Counted from the stretch's first letter, positions 7,906 through 20,296 are shown. The stretch: DNA of 64,000 bases from Paractinoplanes durhamensis (GCF_016862175.1 NZ_BOML01000038.1:186001-250000), one strand, 5' to 3'. The notes: generated by a model from the letters alone, not told the origin. Numbers and translations are program-made.

Positions 7906-9231
7906 ATGACACAGTCCGGCTACGCCACCGAGCGCGAGACCACCGAGGGCCGCGTCTTCACGGTCACCGGCGGCGACTGGGACACGATCACCGGCAGCAT
8001 CGATCCGCTGTCGAACGAGAAGATCGTCGTCAACATGGGCCCGCAGCACCCGTCGACGCACGGCGTGCTCCGTCTCGTCCTCGAACTCGAGGGGGAGACG
8101 GTCACCGAAGCGCGATGCGTCATCGGCTACCTGCACACCGGCATCGAGAAGAACCTCGAATACCGCAACTGGACCCAGGGCACCACGTTCGTGACCCGGG
8201 CCGACTACCTGGCGCCGCTGTTCAACGAGGCCGGTTACGTCCTCGGCGTGGAGAAGCTGCTGGGCATCGAGGACCAGATCACCGAGCGGGCCAAGACGAT
8301 CCGGGTGCTCTTCATGGAGCTCAACCGGATCTCGTCGCACCTGGTCTGGCTGGCCACCGCGGGCATGGAGATCGGCGCGATCTCGATGATGCTGTACGGC
8401 TTCCGCGAGCGCGAGTACATCCTGGACATCTTCGAGGAGACGACCGGCCTGCGGATGAACCACGCGTACTTCCGCCCCGGCGGCGTCGCGCAGGACATCC
8501 CGGACTCGGCGATCAAGAAGATCCGCGACTTCCTCGTCTACCTGCCGAAGAAGCTCAAGGAGTACGAGGACCTGCTCTCCGGCCAGATCATCTGGCAGCA
8601 GCGGACCCAGGGCGTGGCCGTCCTCGACGTCACCGGCTGCCTGGCCCTCGGCATCACCGGTCCGGTGCTGCGCTCGGCCGGCCTGGCCTGGGACATGCGC
8701 AAGACCATGCCGTACTCGGGCTACGAGGAGTACGAGTTCGACGTGCCGACCGCGACCACCGGCGACGTGTGGGGCCGCTACCAGGTGCGGATGGCCGAGA
8801 TGCGGGAGTCGCTCAAGATCGTTGAGCAGGCGCTCGACCGGCTCAAGCCCGGCCCGATCTTCGTCGCGGACAAGAAGATCGCCTGGCCGGCACAGCTCGC
8901 GGTCGGCATCGACGGCCTGGGCAACTCGCTCGAGCACGTCGCCAAGATCATGGGTCAGTCGATGGAGTCCCTGATCCACCACTTCAAGCTGGTGACCGAG
9001 GGCTTCCGGGTTCCGCCCGGCCAGGTCTACATCGGCATCGAGCACCCGCGCGGCGAGCTCGGTGTGCACGTGGTCTCGGACGGTGGCACCCATCCCTACC
9101 GGGTCCACATGCGCGACCCGAGCTTCGTGAACCTCCAGGCCATCCCCGCGATGGCCGAAGGTGCGCTGCTGGCCGACGTCATCGCCGGCGGCGCGTCCCT
9201 GGACCCCGTGATGGGTGGGTGTGACCGCTAA
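7906..9231 (+). CDS. nuoD: NADH-quinone oxidoreductase subunit D
   Basis: 441-residue 49-kDa-type subunit that forms the quinone pocket with NuoB. NMGPQHPSTHGVLR near residue 43 is the quinone-site loop with its histidine, and GYLHTGIEKNLEYR follows. HPRGELGVHVVSDG and the terminal MGGCDR are family landmarks. ATG 7906 follows GGAGGAAAGCG. The stop TAA abuts the nuoE start. Confidence 0.97.
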   Translation: MTQSGYATERETTEGRVFTVTGGDWDTITGSIDPLSNEKIVVNMGPQHPSTHGVLRLVLELEGETVTEARCVIGYLHTGIEKNLEYRNWTQGTTFVTRADYLAPLFNEAGYVLGVEKLLGIEDQITERAKTIRVLFMELNRISSHLVWLATAGMEIGAISMMLYGFREREYILDIFEETTGLRMNHAYFRPGGVAQDIPDSAIKKIRDFLVYLPKKLKEYEDLLSGQIIWQQRTQGVAVLDVTGCLALGITGPVLRSAGLAWDMRKTMPYSGYEEYEFDVPTATTGDVWGRYQVRMAEMRESLKIVEQALDRLKPGPIFVADKKIAWPAQLAVGIDGLGNSLEHVAKIMGQSMESLIHHFKLVTEGFRVPPGQVYIGIEHPRGELGVHVVSDGGTHPYRVHMRDPSFVNLQAIPAMAEGALLADVIAGGASLDPVMGGCDR

Positions 9232-9992
9232 ATGTCCGATACCGCTATCGAGTTCTCCCCGGCCGCGGCCCCGCTGGCAGCCAAGCTCCTCGGCCCGGCG
9301 CTCGAGATCATCGCGCGCTACCCCGAGGGCCGCAGCCGGTCGGCTCTTCTCCCGCTGCTGCACCTGGTGCAGACCGAGGAGGGCTTCGTCAGCCCGAACG
9401 GTGTCGCGTTCTGCGCCGAGGTGCTGGGCATCAACAAGGCCCAGGTCGGCGCAGTCGCCACGTTCTACACCATGTACAAGCGGAAGCCCACCGGCGAATA
9501 CCTGGTCAGCGTCTGCACCAACACGCTGTGCAACCTGATGGGCGGCCAGGAGGTCTACGACCGGCTGACCGAGCACCTCGGCGTCGGCAACGGCCAGACC
9601 AGCTCCGACGGGCAGATCACGCTGGAGCACGCCGAGTGCCTGGCGGCCTGCGACTACGCGCCGGTGGTGACGGTCAACTACGACTTCGCCGTCGACGAGG
9701 CCACCCCCGAGTCGGCCGTCGAACTCGTCGAGCAGCTGCGCAAGGGCGAGCGGCCGACCCTGTCGCGGGGTGCCCGGGTCTGCTCCCTCAAGGACATGCA
9801 GCACCAGCTGGCCGGCTTCGCCGACGAGCGCGAGGGTGCGGTCGGCGACGGCCCGGCCGGCGTGTCCACGTTGCGCGGTGTGAACCTCGCCGACCAGCAC
9901 GGGATCGCGGTGCCGAACTTCAACCTCGATGCCCCGATCGCCAAGACCAAGCCGGCTCGCGAAGGCAAGCCGGCCGGCAATGAGGTGAAGAA

Positions 9993-9996
<4 letters not shown>
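9232..9996 (+). CDS. nuoE: NADH-quinone oxidoreductase subunit E
   Basis: 24-kDa-type subunit of 254 residues carrying the 2Fe-2S cluster N1a. Ligands are C95 and C100 (CTNTLC) and C136 and C140 (CLAAC). The thioredoxin-like core ends near residue 165. The remaining C-terminal tail, ending in basic residues, is longer than in E. coli. It starts directly after the nuoD stop and overlaps nuoF by GTGA. Confidence 0.97.
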
Positions 9997-11308
<1,312 letters not shown>

Positions 11309-11309
<1 letters not shown>

Positions 11310-13804
11310 TGACGGACGTAGCGAAGAAGGTCGCTGATCCTGCCCAGACGGGCGTCACGCTCACCATCGACGGGATCGAGGTCACCGCCGAAAAGGGTGA
11401 GCTCGTCATCCGCGTTGCCGAGCGGATGGGGATCGCGATCCCGCGGTTCTGCGACCACCCGCTGCTCGCCCCGGCCGGCGCCTGCCGCCAGTGCCTGGTC
11501 GAGATCGAGGGCCAGCGCAAGCCGGTCGCCTCCTGCACGCAGGCGGTCGCCGAGGGCATGATCGTGCACACCCAGCTCACCAGCGCGGTGGCCGACAAGG
11601 CCCAGCACGGTGTGATGGAGCTGCTGCTGGCCAACCACCCGCTGGACTGCCCGACCTGCGACAAGGGCGGCGAGTGCCCGCTGCAGAACCAGGCGATGTC
11701 CAACGGCCGCACCGAGTCGCGCTTCCACGAGCACAAGCGCGAGTACGAGAAGCCGATCCACATCTCCAGCCAGGTGCTGCTCGACCGCGAGCGCTGCATC
11801 CTGTGCCAGCGCTGCACCCGGTTCTCCGAGGAGATCGCCGGCGACAAGTTCATCGACCTGATGGACCGTTCGTCCGGCGAGCAGATCAACGTCTACCGGG
11901 ACGACTTCTTCGGCGGTCGCGGCACCGGCGACGGGCAGGTCGGCGAGGGCGAGGGCGACGTCGCCTTCAACTCGTACTTCTCCGGTAACACCATCCAGAT
12001 CTGCCCGGTGGGTGCGCTCACCGGCGAGCAGTACCGCTTCCGGGCCCGCCCGTTCGACCTGGTCTCCACGCCGACCGCGTGCGAGCACTGCGCGTCCGGC
12101 TGCTCGATGCGCGCCGACCACCGCCGGGGCAAGGTGCTGCGGCGCCTGGCCGGCGACGACGCGGCGGTGAACGAGGAGTGGAACTGCGACAAGGGCCGGT
12201 GGGGCTTCCGCTACGCCACCGCCAACGACCGGATCATGAACCCGCTGATCCGCGACGCCAAGACCGGTGAGCTGCGCGAGGCCTCCTGGAGCGAGGCTCT
12301 CGTCACCGCGGCCGAGGGTCTGAAGGCCGCCAAGGCGGCCGGCGGCGTCGGTGTGCTGACCGGTGGCCGGCTGACGGTGGAGGACGCGTACGCGTACGCG
12401 AAGTTCGCCCGGGTCGCCCTCGGCACCAACGACATCGACTTCCGGGCCCGGCCGCTGAGCACCGAAGAGGCCGACTTCCTGGCCTCCTCGGTGGCCGGCG
12501 GGATCTCCGACGTCACCTACGACGACGTGGAGAACGCGCCGGCCGCGGTCATCGTCGGGCTCGAGCCGGAGGAGGAGAGCCCCATCCTCTTCCTGCGGCT
12601 GCGTAAGGCGGCCGACAAGCGCAAGCTGCGGGTCACGGCGATCGCGCCGTTCCTGACCCGGGGCTTCACCAAGATCAGCGCGACGCTGGTCGCGGCCGCG
12701 CCGGGTGGGGAGGCCAAGGCGCTCGCCGAGGACGCGACCGTCGCCGCCGCGCTCGGCACGCCGGGCGCGCTGCTGATCGTCGGCGAGCGCCTGGCCGAGG
12801 TGCCGGGCGGCCTGTCCGCGGCGGCCGCTCTCGCCGCTCGCACCGGCGCCCGCATCGCGTGGGTGCCGCGCCGGGCCGGTGACCGCGGTGCGGTCGACGC
12901 CGGCTGCCTGCCCAACCTGCTTCCCGGTGGCCGTCCGGTCAACGACCCGGCGGCCCGCGCCGAGCTTTCGCTCGCCTGGGACGTCGAGGCCGGCGCCCTG
13001 CCGAGCCGGCCGGGCCGGGACACCGACGCGATCGTCGCGGCGGCCGCGAACGGCACGCTCGGCGGCCTGCTGGTCGGCGGCGTCGACCCGGGCGACCTGG
13101 CCGACCCGCGCCTGGCCGAGCAGGCCCTGGACAACGTGGGCTTCGTGGTGAGCCTGGAGATCCGCGGCAGCGCGGTGACCCGCCGCGCCGACGTGGTGCT
13201 GCCGGTCGCCCCGGCCCAGGAGAAGTCCGGAACGTTCATGGACTGGGAGGGCCGGCTCCGCTCCTTCGGAGAGGTGCTGCCGACCGTGGCGATGACCGAC
13301 GGCCGGGTACTCGAGGCGATCGCCGCCCTGCTCGAAGTCACCCTGGGCACCGGCGACGTGATGGCGATCCGCCGCGAGCTCGGGGCCATGCCGCCGAGCA
13401 AGGCGGACCGCCCGTCGGTGCCGTCGGCCTCGGCCGGCGCGCTGCCCACCACCGGTGCCAACGAGGCGGTCCTCGCCACCTGGCACCACCTGATCGACTC
13501 GGGTTCGCTGCTCGACGGCGACGACGTGCTCAAGGGCACGGCGCGGCCGGCGTTGGTGCGGATCGGCAAGGACCTGGCCGAGTCGCTCGGGGTCGCCGAG
13601 GGTGACGCGGTCACCGTCAGCACCGACCGGGGCGGGGTCACCCTCCCGGCCGCGATCACCGACCTGCCCCCGCAGGTGGTATGGCTTCCCACCAACTCGC
13701 CGGGCTCCAGCGTTCGTCGCAGCCTCGGCGTCACTTCGGGCGCGGTGGTCCGGCTCTCCGCCGGTAAGCCGGGACCCGTCCTCGCCGAGGGGGCGAACTC
13801 GTGA
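11309..13804 (+). CDS. nuoG: NADH-quinone oxidoreductase subunit G
   Basis: 831-residue subunit with the N-terminal ferredoxin-like 2Fe-2S domain (FCDHPLLAPAGACRQCLVE), a 4Fe-4S His-Cys3 motif (HPLDCPTCDKGGEC), CILCQRCTRF, and a further cluster motif CEHCASGCSMRADH. The rest is a molybdopterin oxidoreductase-like domain that has lost metal cofactor function in this family. ATG 11309 overlaps the nuoF stop. The C-terminal domain has long Ala/Gly-rich stretches. Confidence 0.96.
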
Positions 13805-15168
13805 ACTCGATGATGGTGGCGGCGCACGCCACGGACCCGAGCCTCCAGACGTTCGAGAACGACATCTGGTGGATCACGCTGATCAAGCTGCTCGGCGTGT
13901 TCGTGATCCTGCTGCTCCTGACGCTCTTCACGATCAACTACGAGCGCAAGGTCGTGGCCCGGATGGCGGTCCGGCCGGGCCCCAACCAGGTCGGCCCGAA
14001 CGGCTGGCTGCAGAGCCTCACCGACGGCCTGAAGCTGCCGTTCAAGGAGGAGATCATCCCGAAGACCGCCGACAAGGTGGTCTACTTCATCGCCCCGGTG
14101 ATCTCCTGCACGACCGCGTTCACCGCGTTCTCGGTGATTCCGTTCGGCGGCGTGGTCAGCATGTTCGGCCACAAGACCGCGCTGCAGCTCACCGACGTGC
14201 CGGTCTCGGTGCTGGTGCTGCTGGCCTGCTCCTCGATGAGCGTCTACGGCGTGGTGCTGTCCGGCTGGGCGTCCGGCTCGACCTACCCGCTGCTGGGTGG
14301 TCTCCGGTCCAGTGCCCAGATGATCTCGTACGAGGTCGCGATGGGCCTCTCGATCGTCGCGGTCTTCATGACCGCGGGCACGATGAGCACCTCGCAGATC
14401 GTCGCGGCCCAGGCGCACGGCAACCCGTTCCACCTCTTCGGCATGGAGCTCACCACGCCGAGCTGGTACGCGGTGCTGCTCTTCCCGAGCTTCATCATCT
14501 ACATGATCGCGGGCGTCGGGGAGACCAACCGGGCGCCGTTCGACCTCCCCGAGGCCGAGTCCGAGCTGGTCGGGGGCTTCCACACGGAGTACTCGTCGTT
14601 CAAGTTCGCGATGTTCTTCCTCGCCGAGTACATCAACATGATCACCGTGTCGGCGTTTTGTACCACGCTCTTCCTCGGTGGGTGGCGTGCCCCATGGCCG
14701 ATCACGGCCGTCTGGCACGGTGCCAACGCCGGCTGGTTCGGGCTGATCTGGTTCCTCGCCAAGCTGCTGATCTTCCTGTTCGGCTTCATCTGGCTGCGGG
14801 CCACCCTGCCCCGCATGCGCTACGACCAGTTTATGCGCTTCGGCTGGAAGGTCCTCATCCCGGTCAGCCTGGTGTGGATCCTCTTCCTCTCGTACGTGAA
14901 GCTGGCCAACAACGAGCTCACCGACCGCACCAAGTGGTACTCCATCGGTGGTCTGGTGGTCGTCGTCCTGGTGGTGGCCATGCTCTGGCCGGCCAGCCGC
15001 AAACCACGGCAGCTGTCCGTCGAGGAACAGCTGGCGGCCAAGCCGCCCGGCAGCTTCCCGGTGCCGCCGATCGATCTGCAGGTACCCCCGAGCCCGCGGG
15101 CCCGCCGCGCGGTGGCCGAACGCACCCCCGCCACCGTCGGCGGCGATACCGAAACCAAGGAGGTGTGA
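13801..15168 (+). CDS. nuoH: NADH-quinone oxidoreductase subunit H
   Basis: 455-residue membrane subunit that links the quinone site to the proton-pumping arm. It has about eight hydrophobic helices and the signatures YERKVVARMAVRPGPNQVG, GETNRAPFDLPEAESELVGG and EYINMITVSA. The C-terminal 60 residues are a hydrophilic Pro/Ala-rich tail typical of actinobacterial NuoH. GTG start 13801 overlaps the nuoG stop. Confidence 0.97.
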   Translation: MNSMMVAAHATDPSLQTFENDIWWITLIKLLGVFVILLLLTLFTINYERKVVARMAVRPGPNQVGPNGWLQSLTDGLKLPFKEEIIPKTADKVVYFIAPVISCTTAFTAFSVIPFGGVVSMFGHKTALQLTDVPVSVLVLLACSSMSVYGVVLSGWASGSTYPLLGGLRSSAQMISYEVAMGLSIVAVFMTAGTMSTSQIVAAQAHGNPFHLFGMELTTPSWYAVLLFPSFIIYMIAGVGETNRAPFDLPEAESELVGGFHTEYSSFKFAMFFLAEYINMITVSAFCTTLFLGGWRAPWPITAVWHGANAGWFGLIWFLAKLLIFLFGFIWLRATLPRMRYDQFMRFGWKVLIPVSLVWILFLSYVKLANNELTDRTKWYSIGGLVVVVLVVAMLWPASRKPRQLSVEEQLAAKPPGSFPVPPIDLQVPPSPRARRAVAERTPATVGGDTETKEV

Positions 15169-15169
15169 C

Positions 15170-15775
15170 GTGGGGACGTTCACGGGCTCGTTCAAGGGCT
15201 TCGGAGTGACCTTCGCGCACATGTTCCGCAAGGTCATCACGACCGACTATCCGTTCTCGCCACCGAAGCCGGCGCCGCGCTACCACGGCCGGCACATCCT
15301 CAACCGGCACCCGGACGGCCTGGAGAAGTGCATCGGGTGCGAGCTGTGCGCCTGGGCCTGCCCGGCCGACGCGATCTACGTCGAGGGTGGGGACAACACC
15401 GACGAGGAGCGCTACTCGCCCGGTGAGCGGTACGCGAAGATCTACCAGATCAACTACGCCCGCTGCATCTTCTGCGGCCTGTGTATCGAGGCCTGCCCGA
15501 CCCGTTCGCTGACCATGAGCAACGAGTACGAGTTGGCCCGGGACAACCGGCAGGACCTGATCTTCACCAAGAAGGAACTGCTCGGCCCGCTGCTGCCCGG
15601 CATGGAGCAGCCGCCGCACCCGATGCGACTCGGCGACACCGACAAGGACTACTACCTCGGTGCGCTGACCAACCCGGGCACGTCGGCCGGCGCCGAGCGG
15701 GCGCCGTGGGCCACCAACGACGCGGCCGACGGCACCGGCGGCTCCGGCGAGGCCGCGAAGGAGGCGGCCCGATGA
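15170..15775 (+). CDS. nuoI: NADH-quinone oxidoreductase subunit I
   Basis: 201-residue ferredoxin-type subunit with two 4Fe-4S motifs (N6a/N6b): CIGCELCAWACP and CIFCGLCIEACP. GTG 15170 lies 6 bases after GGAGG, which overlaps the end of nuoH. The C-terminus is an acidic/Gly-rich tail. It overlaps nuoJ by ATGA. Confidence 0.97.
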   Translation: MGTFTGSFKGFGVTFAHMFRKVITTDYPFSPPKPAPRYHGRHILNRHPDGLEKCIGCELCAWACPADAIYVEGGDNTDEERYSPGERYAKIYQINYARCIFCGLCIEACPTRSLTMSNEYELARDNRQDLIFTKKELLGPLLPGMEQPPHPMRLGDTDKDYYLGALTNPGTSAGAERAPWATNDAADGTGGSGEAAKEAAR

Positions 15776-16521
15776 ACCACGTCTCCACCGCCGAGGCGGT
15801 CGGGTTCTGGATCCTCGCCACGATCGCGGTGGCCGGTGCGCTCGGCATGGTGATCGCCCGCAACGCGATCCACTCCGCGCTCTGGCTCGTCATGACGATG
15901 CTCTCGCTGGGCTTCATCTACGTGATCAACGCGGCGCCGTTCCTCGGTGCCGTCCAGATCATCGTCTACACCGGCGCGATCATGATGCTTTTCCTGTTCG
16001 TGATCATGCTGGTCGGCCGGGATGCCTCCGACTCGCTGATCGAGACGCTCCGCGGCCAGCGGATCGCCGCGATCGTGCTCGGCGTCGGCTTCGCGGTCCT
16101 GGTCGGGACCGGGCTGGCCCGGGCGCTCGGCGACACCCCGGTGGTCGGCCTGACCGAGGCCAATGCGGCCCACGGCACCAACGTGGAAGGCCTGGCGAGT
16201 CTGCTGTTCACCCGCTACGTCTTCGCGTTCGAGGTCACCTCGGCCCTGCTGATCACGGCGGCGGTCGGCGCGATGGTGCTGGCCCACGTCGAGCGGGCCA
16301 AGAGCGAGATGGTCGACCAGGTCAGCCGGATGACCCAGCGCTTCCGCCCGGGCAACTACCCGGGTGCGAAGGCGGGCCCGGGCGTCTACGCCAACACCAT
16401 GTCGGTGGCGGCGCCGGGCCGGCTTCCGGACGGCAACGGGTCGGAGCGCACCATCTCGCCGATCCTGCCCGTGCGTGAGCTGACTGCCCAAGAGGCGGCT
16501 CCGAAGGGAACCGAGAAGTGA
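15772..16521 (+). CDS. nuoJ: NADH-quinone oxidoreductase subunit J
   Basis: 249-residue membrane subunit with five hydrophobic helices in the first 170 residues. AAPFLGAVQIIVYTGAIMML contains the pi-bulge helix conserved in complex I. A hydrophilic tail of about 80 residues, longer than in enterobacteria, follows. It overlaps both neighbours (ATGA with nuoI, GTGA with nuoK). Confidence 0.96.
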   Translation: MNHVSTAEAVGFWILATIAVAGALGMVIARNAIHSALWLVMTMLSLGFIYVINAAPFLGAVQIIVYTGAIMMLFLFVIMLVGRDASDSLIETLRGQRIAAIVLGVGFAVLVGTGLARALGDTPVVGLTEANAAHGTNVEGLASLLFTRYVFAFEVTSALLITAAVGAMVLAHVERAKSEMVDQVSRMTQRFRPGNYPGAKAGPGVYANTMSVAAPGRLPDGNGSERTISPILPVRELTAQEAAPKGTEK

Positions 16522-16817
16522 CTCCCGACTACTACCTCGTACTTGCGGGGATCCTGTTCACCATCGGTGCTACCGGGGTGCTCATCCGCCGCAACGCGAT
16601 CGTGCTGTTCATGTGCATCGAGCTCATGCTCAACGCGGCCAACCTGGCATTCATCACCTTCAGCCGGATCAACGGCAGCCTCGACGGTCAGATCATCTCG
16701 TTCTTCGTGATGGTCGTCGCGGCAGCCGAGGTCGTGGTGGGTCTCGCCATCATCATGTCGATCTTCCGTACTCGACGCTCCGCGAGCGTCGACGACGCGA
16801 ACCTCCTCAAGTACTAA
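16518..16817 (+). CDS. nuoK: NADH-quinone oxidoreductase subunit K
   Basis: 99-residue MrpC-like subunit with three membrane helices. The two buried glutamates needed for proton transfer are visible in MCIELMLNAANLAF and VAAAEVVVGLAI. GTG start overlaps the nuoJ stop. Length is typical. Confidence 0.97.
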   Translation: MTPDYYLVLAGILFTIGATGVLIRRNAIVLFMCIELMLNAANLAFITFSRINGSLDGQIISFFVMVVAAAEVVVGLAIIMSIFRTRRSASVDDANLLKY

Positions 16818-16829
16818 AGGGGCCTTCAC

Positions 16830-18755
16830 GTGGAACAGACAGTGGAGTATGCCCACGCGACGGGAGCGTTGAGCGGAATCTGGCTTTTGGTGGCCATTCC
16901 GCTCGCGAGTGCCGCGGTCCTGCTTCTCCTCGGCAAGCGCGCCGACAAGTGGGGGCACTGGCTCGGGGTCCTCGCGGTGGCGGCCTCCTTCGTGCTCGGG
17001 CTCGTCTTCTTCATCCAGCTCGGTGGGCTCGACGCGGAGCATCGCTCCGCCGAGCTGAGCCTGTGGGACTTCATCGCCGTCGGTAATCTGCACGTCGACT
17101 TCGGGCTGCTCTTCGACCCGCTGTCCGGCATCTTCGTACTGCTGATCACGGGTGTCGGCTCGCTGATCCACCTGTACGCGGTCGGCTACATGGAGCACGA
17201 CCCGGGGCGCCGCAAGTTCTTCGGTTACTTCAACCTGTTCGTCGCGGCCATGCTCCTGCTGGTCCTCGGCAACAACTACGTGATGCTGTACTTCGGCTGG
17301 GAAGGCGTGGGTCTCGCGTCGTACCTGCTGATCAGCTTCTGGTACAACCGGCCGGCCGCGGCCACCGCCGGCAAGAAGGCGTTCCTGATGAACCGGGTCG
17401 GCGACACCGGCCTGGCCATCGGCATCTTCATCATGTTCGCCACGCTCGGCAGCACGCAGTACGACGACGTCTTCAACGGCGTCACCGCGCTGTCCGGCAC
17501 CACGGTGCTGATCCTCGGCATCCTGCTGCTGCTCGGGGCGGCCGGTAAGTCCGGTCAGTTCCCGCTGCAGGCCTGGTTGCCGGACGCGATGGAGGGCCCG
17601 ACCCCGGTCTCCGCCCTCATCCACGCCGCGACCATGGTGACCGCGGGCGTCTACCTGATCGCCCGCTCCAACCACATCTTCTCGGCCAACCACACGCTGC
17701 AGACGATCGTGGTCAGCGTCGGCGCGCTCACCCTGCTGGTGGGCTGCATCATCGGCTCCGCCAAGGACGGCATCAAGCGGGTCCTGGCCTGGTCGACGGT
17801 CAGCCAGATCGGCTACATGTTCCTGGGCGTCGGGCTCGGCGGCGGGGCGTACGCCCTGGCGATCATCCACCTGGTGGCGCACGGCTTCTTCAAGGCCAAC
17901 ATGTTCCTCGGCGCCGGTTCGGTCATGCACGGCATGCACGACGAGGAAGACATCCGCCGGTTCGGTGGCCTCAGCAAGCACATGAAGTGGACCTGGCTCA
18001 CCTTCATGATGGGCTGGCTCGCGATCATCGGCATCCCGCCGCTGTCCGGCTTCTTCTCCAAGGACCCGATCATCGAGGCGGCGTACGCCCGCGGTGACTG
18101 GACGTCCTGGCTGTTCGGCACGGCCGCCCTGCTCGGCGCCGGCCTGACCGCGTTCTACATGACCCGGCTGTTCGTGCTGACGTTCCACGGGCCGGAGCGC
18201 TACACCGAGCAGAACAAGCACCCGCACGAGTCGCCGTTCATCATGACCGTGCCGCTGATGCTCCTGGCGCTCGGCTCGATCGTGGCGGGCTTCCTGCTCA
18301 GCCGGCACTCGGCCATCCCGCAGTGGCTGGAACCGGTCACCGGCGAGGGCGAGCACGACCCGGTCATGCCGAAGCTCCTGATCTCGATTCTGGTGCTGGT
18401 CGTCTCGGTCGGCGGCGCCGGCCTCGCCTGGGCGCTGTTCAGCAAGGGCACCGCCCTGCAGGAGCAGCCGGCCGGTGCGGTGGTCACCGCCGCGCGGCGC
18501 AACCTCTACACCGACGCCTTCAACGAGGCGGTGTTCGAGCGCCCCGGTATCTACCTCACCCGGGCGCTGGTGTTCTTCGACAACAAGGGCATCGACGGCC
18601 TGGTCAACGGGATAGCGGCCGGCGTCGGTGGCAGTTCCGGACGACTACGGCGGCTGCAGACCGGGTTCGTCCGCTCGTACGCCCTCTCCATGCTCACCGG
18701 TGCCGTGCTCGTGGTCGGCGCCTTCCTTGCAATCCAGCTGGGGTGGTTCGCGTGA
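16830..18755 (+). CDS. nuoL: NADH-quinone oxidoreductase subunit L
   Basis: 641-residue antiporter-like proton-pumping subunit at the distal end of the membrane arm. FGWEGVGLASYLLISFWY and WLPDAMEGPTPVSALIHAAT are family signatures containing the key glutamate and lysine/histidine region. The C-terminal part includes the long lateral helix. GTG 16830 follows AAAGGGGCC. It overlaps nuoM by GTGA. Confidence 0.97.
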   Translation: MEQTVEYAHATGALSGIWLLVAIPLASAAVLLLLGKRADKWGHWLGVLAVAASFVLGLVFFIQLGGLDAEHRSAELSLWDFIAVGNLHVDFGLLFDPLSGIFVLLITGVGSLIHLYAVGYMEHDPGRRKFFGYFNLFVAAMLLLVLGNNYVMLYFGWEGVGLASYLLISFWYNRPAAATAGKKAFLMNRVGDTGLAIGIFIMFATLGSTQYDDVFNGVTALSGTTVLILGILLLLGAAGKSGQFPLQAWLPDAMEGPTPVSALIHAATMVTAGVYLIARSNHIFSANHTLQTIVVSVGALTLLVGCIIGSAKDGIKRVLAWSTVSQIGYMFLGVGLGGGAYALAIIHLVAHGFFKANMFLGAGSVMHGMHDEEDIRRFGGLSKHMKWTWLTFMMGWLAIIGIPPLSGFFSKDPIIEAAYARGDWTSWLFGTAALLGAGLTAFYMTRLFVLTFHGPERYTEQNKHPHESPFIMTVPLMLLALGSIVAGFLLSRHSAIPQWLEPVTGEGEHDPVMPKLLISILVLVVSVGGAGLAWALFSKGTALQEQPAGAVVTAARRNLYTDAFNEAVFERPGIYLTRALVFFDNKGIDGLVNGIAAGVGGSSGRLRRLQTGFVRSYALSMLTGAVLVVGAFLAIQLGWFA

Positions 18756-20296
18756 GTGGCTTTCCCTTCCTGTCCGTCCTCACCGTGCTGCCGCTGGTCG
18801 GCGCGCTGGTGGTGGGCCTGATCCCACGGCAGAAGGCCGAGCTGGCCAAGACCGTGGCGCTGGCCTGGTCACTCGTCGTCCTCGTGCTCAGCATCTTCAT
18901 GTGGGTCGCGTTCAAGATCGATGGCGACCGGTTCCAGTTCCACGAGTCGTACCAGTGGATCCCCTCCTGGGATGCCCGCTTCACCTTCGCCGCCGACGGC
19001 ATCGCGCTGGTCATGCTCATGCTGATCGCGGTGCTCACGCCGGTCGTGATCCTGGCGTCCTGGCACGACGTGGACGGGGACGGCAAGCGCTCGGCGCCGG
19101 TCTACTTCGCCCTGCTGCTGGCCTTCGAGTTCACCATGATCGGCGTCTTCGCGGCCGCCGACATCTTCCTGTTCTACGTGTTCTTCGAGGTCATGCTGAT
19201 CCCGATGTACTTCATCATCGGATCGTTCGGCGGGGCCCGGCGGCAGTACGCGGCCGTCAAGTTCTTCCTCTACAGCCTGGTCGGCGGCCTGTTCATGCTG
19301 GCCTCGGTGATCGGGCTGTGGGTGGTCGGCGGCCACACCTTCGACTTCACCCGGGTGCTCCAGTCGGTCGGCGAGATCGACCAGAACACGTCCCGCTGGC
19401 TGTTCCTCGGCTTCTTCGTGGCGTTCGCGATCAAGGCGCCGTTCTTCCCGTTCCACACCTGGCTCCCGGACGCCGGTGGCGCCGCACCCGCCGGTGCGGC
19501 CGCGCTGCTCGTCGGCGTGATGGACAAGGTCGGGACGTTCGGCATCCTGCGCTACTGCCTCCCGCTGTTCCCGGAGGCGTCCCGCTGGTTCGCGCCGGCC
19601 GCCCTGGTCCTCGCGGTCATCGGCATCATCTACGCGGCGCTGCTCGCGGTCGGCCAGAACGACCTGAAACGCCTGGTGTCGTACACGTCGATCGCGCACT
19701 TCGGTTTCATCGGGGTCGGCATCTTCGCCTTCACCACCCAGGCCGGGACCGGCTCGGTGCTCTACATGGTCAACCACGGCCTGGCCACCGGCCTGCTGTT
19801 CATCGTGGTCGGCATGTTCGTGGCCCGGCGCGGTTCCAGCCTGGTGAGCGACTTCGGCGGCGCCGGCAAGCTGCTCCCGGTCCTGGCCGGGGTGCTGTTC
19901 TTCGCCGGTCTGGCCTCGCTGGCCCTGCCCGGCACGGCGCCGTTCATCAGCGAGTTCCTGGTGCTGATCGGCACGTTCACGGTGCACAAGGCGTACGCCG
20001 TCATCGCGACCGTGGGCATCATCCTGGCCGCCGCGTACGTCCTCTGGATGGTGCAGCGCACCACCCAGGGCACCTTGAACCCGGCCCTCGAAGAGGTGCC
20101 GGCCATGCGTAAGGACATCACGCTGCGGGAGAAGGTCGTGGTCGCCCCACTGATCCTCCTGCTGCTGTTCCTCGGCTTCTACCCGAAGCCGGTCACGGAT
20201 GTGATCAACCCGGCGGTCCAGGCGACCATGCAGGACGTCGGGAAGACCGATCCGGGGCCGACGGCGGTCACTGCTAATGGAGGGGTGGCTCGCTAG
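18752..20296 (+). CDS. nuoM: NADH-quinone oxidoreductase subunit M
   Basis: 514-residue antiporter-like proton-pumping subunit of about fourteen helices. FFEVMLIPMYFIIG carries the conserved glutamate, and FPFHTWLPDAGGAAPAGAAA the lysine-helix signature (a variant of the usual HTWLPDAHTEAP). GTG start overlaps the nuoL stop. nuoN begins 2 bases after its stop. Confidence 0.96.
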   Translation: MSGFPFLSVLTVLPLVGALVVGLIPRQKAELAKTVALAWSLVVLVLSIFMWVAFKIDGDRFQFHESYQWIPSWDARFTFAADGIALVMLMLIAVLTPVVILASWHDVDGDGKRSAPVYFALLLAFEFTMIGVFAAADIFLFYVFFEVMLIPMYFIIGSFGGARRQYAAVKFFLYSLVGGLFMLASVIGLWVVGGHTFDFTRVLQSVGEIDQNTSRWLFLGFFVAFAIKAPFFPFHTWLPDAGGAAPAGAAALLVGVMDKVGTFGILRYCLPLFPEASRWFAPAALVLAVIGIIYAALLAVGQNDLKRLVSYTSIAHFGFIGVGIFAFTTQAGTGSVLYMVNHGLATGLLFIVVGMFVARRGSSLVSDFGGAGKLLPVLAGVLFFAGLASLALPGTAPFISEFLVLIGTFTVHKAYAVIATVGIILAAAYVLWMVQRTTQGTLNPALEEVPAMRKDITLREKVVVAPLILLLLFLGFYPKPVTDVINPAVQATMQDVGKTDPGPTAVTANGGVAR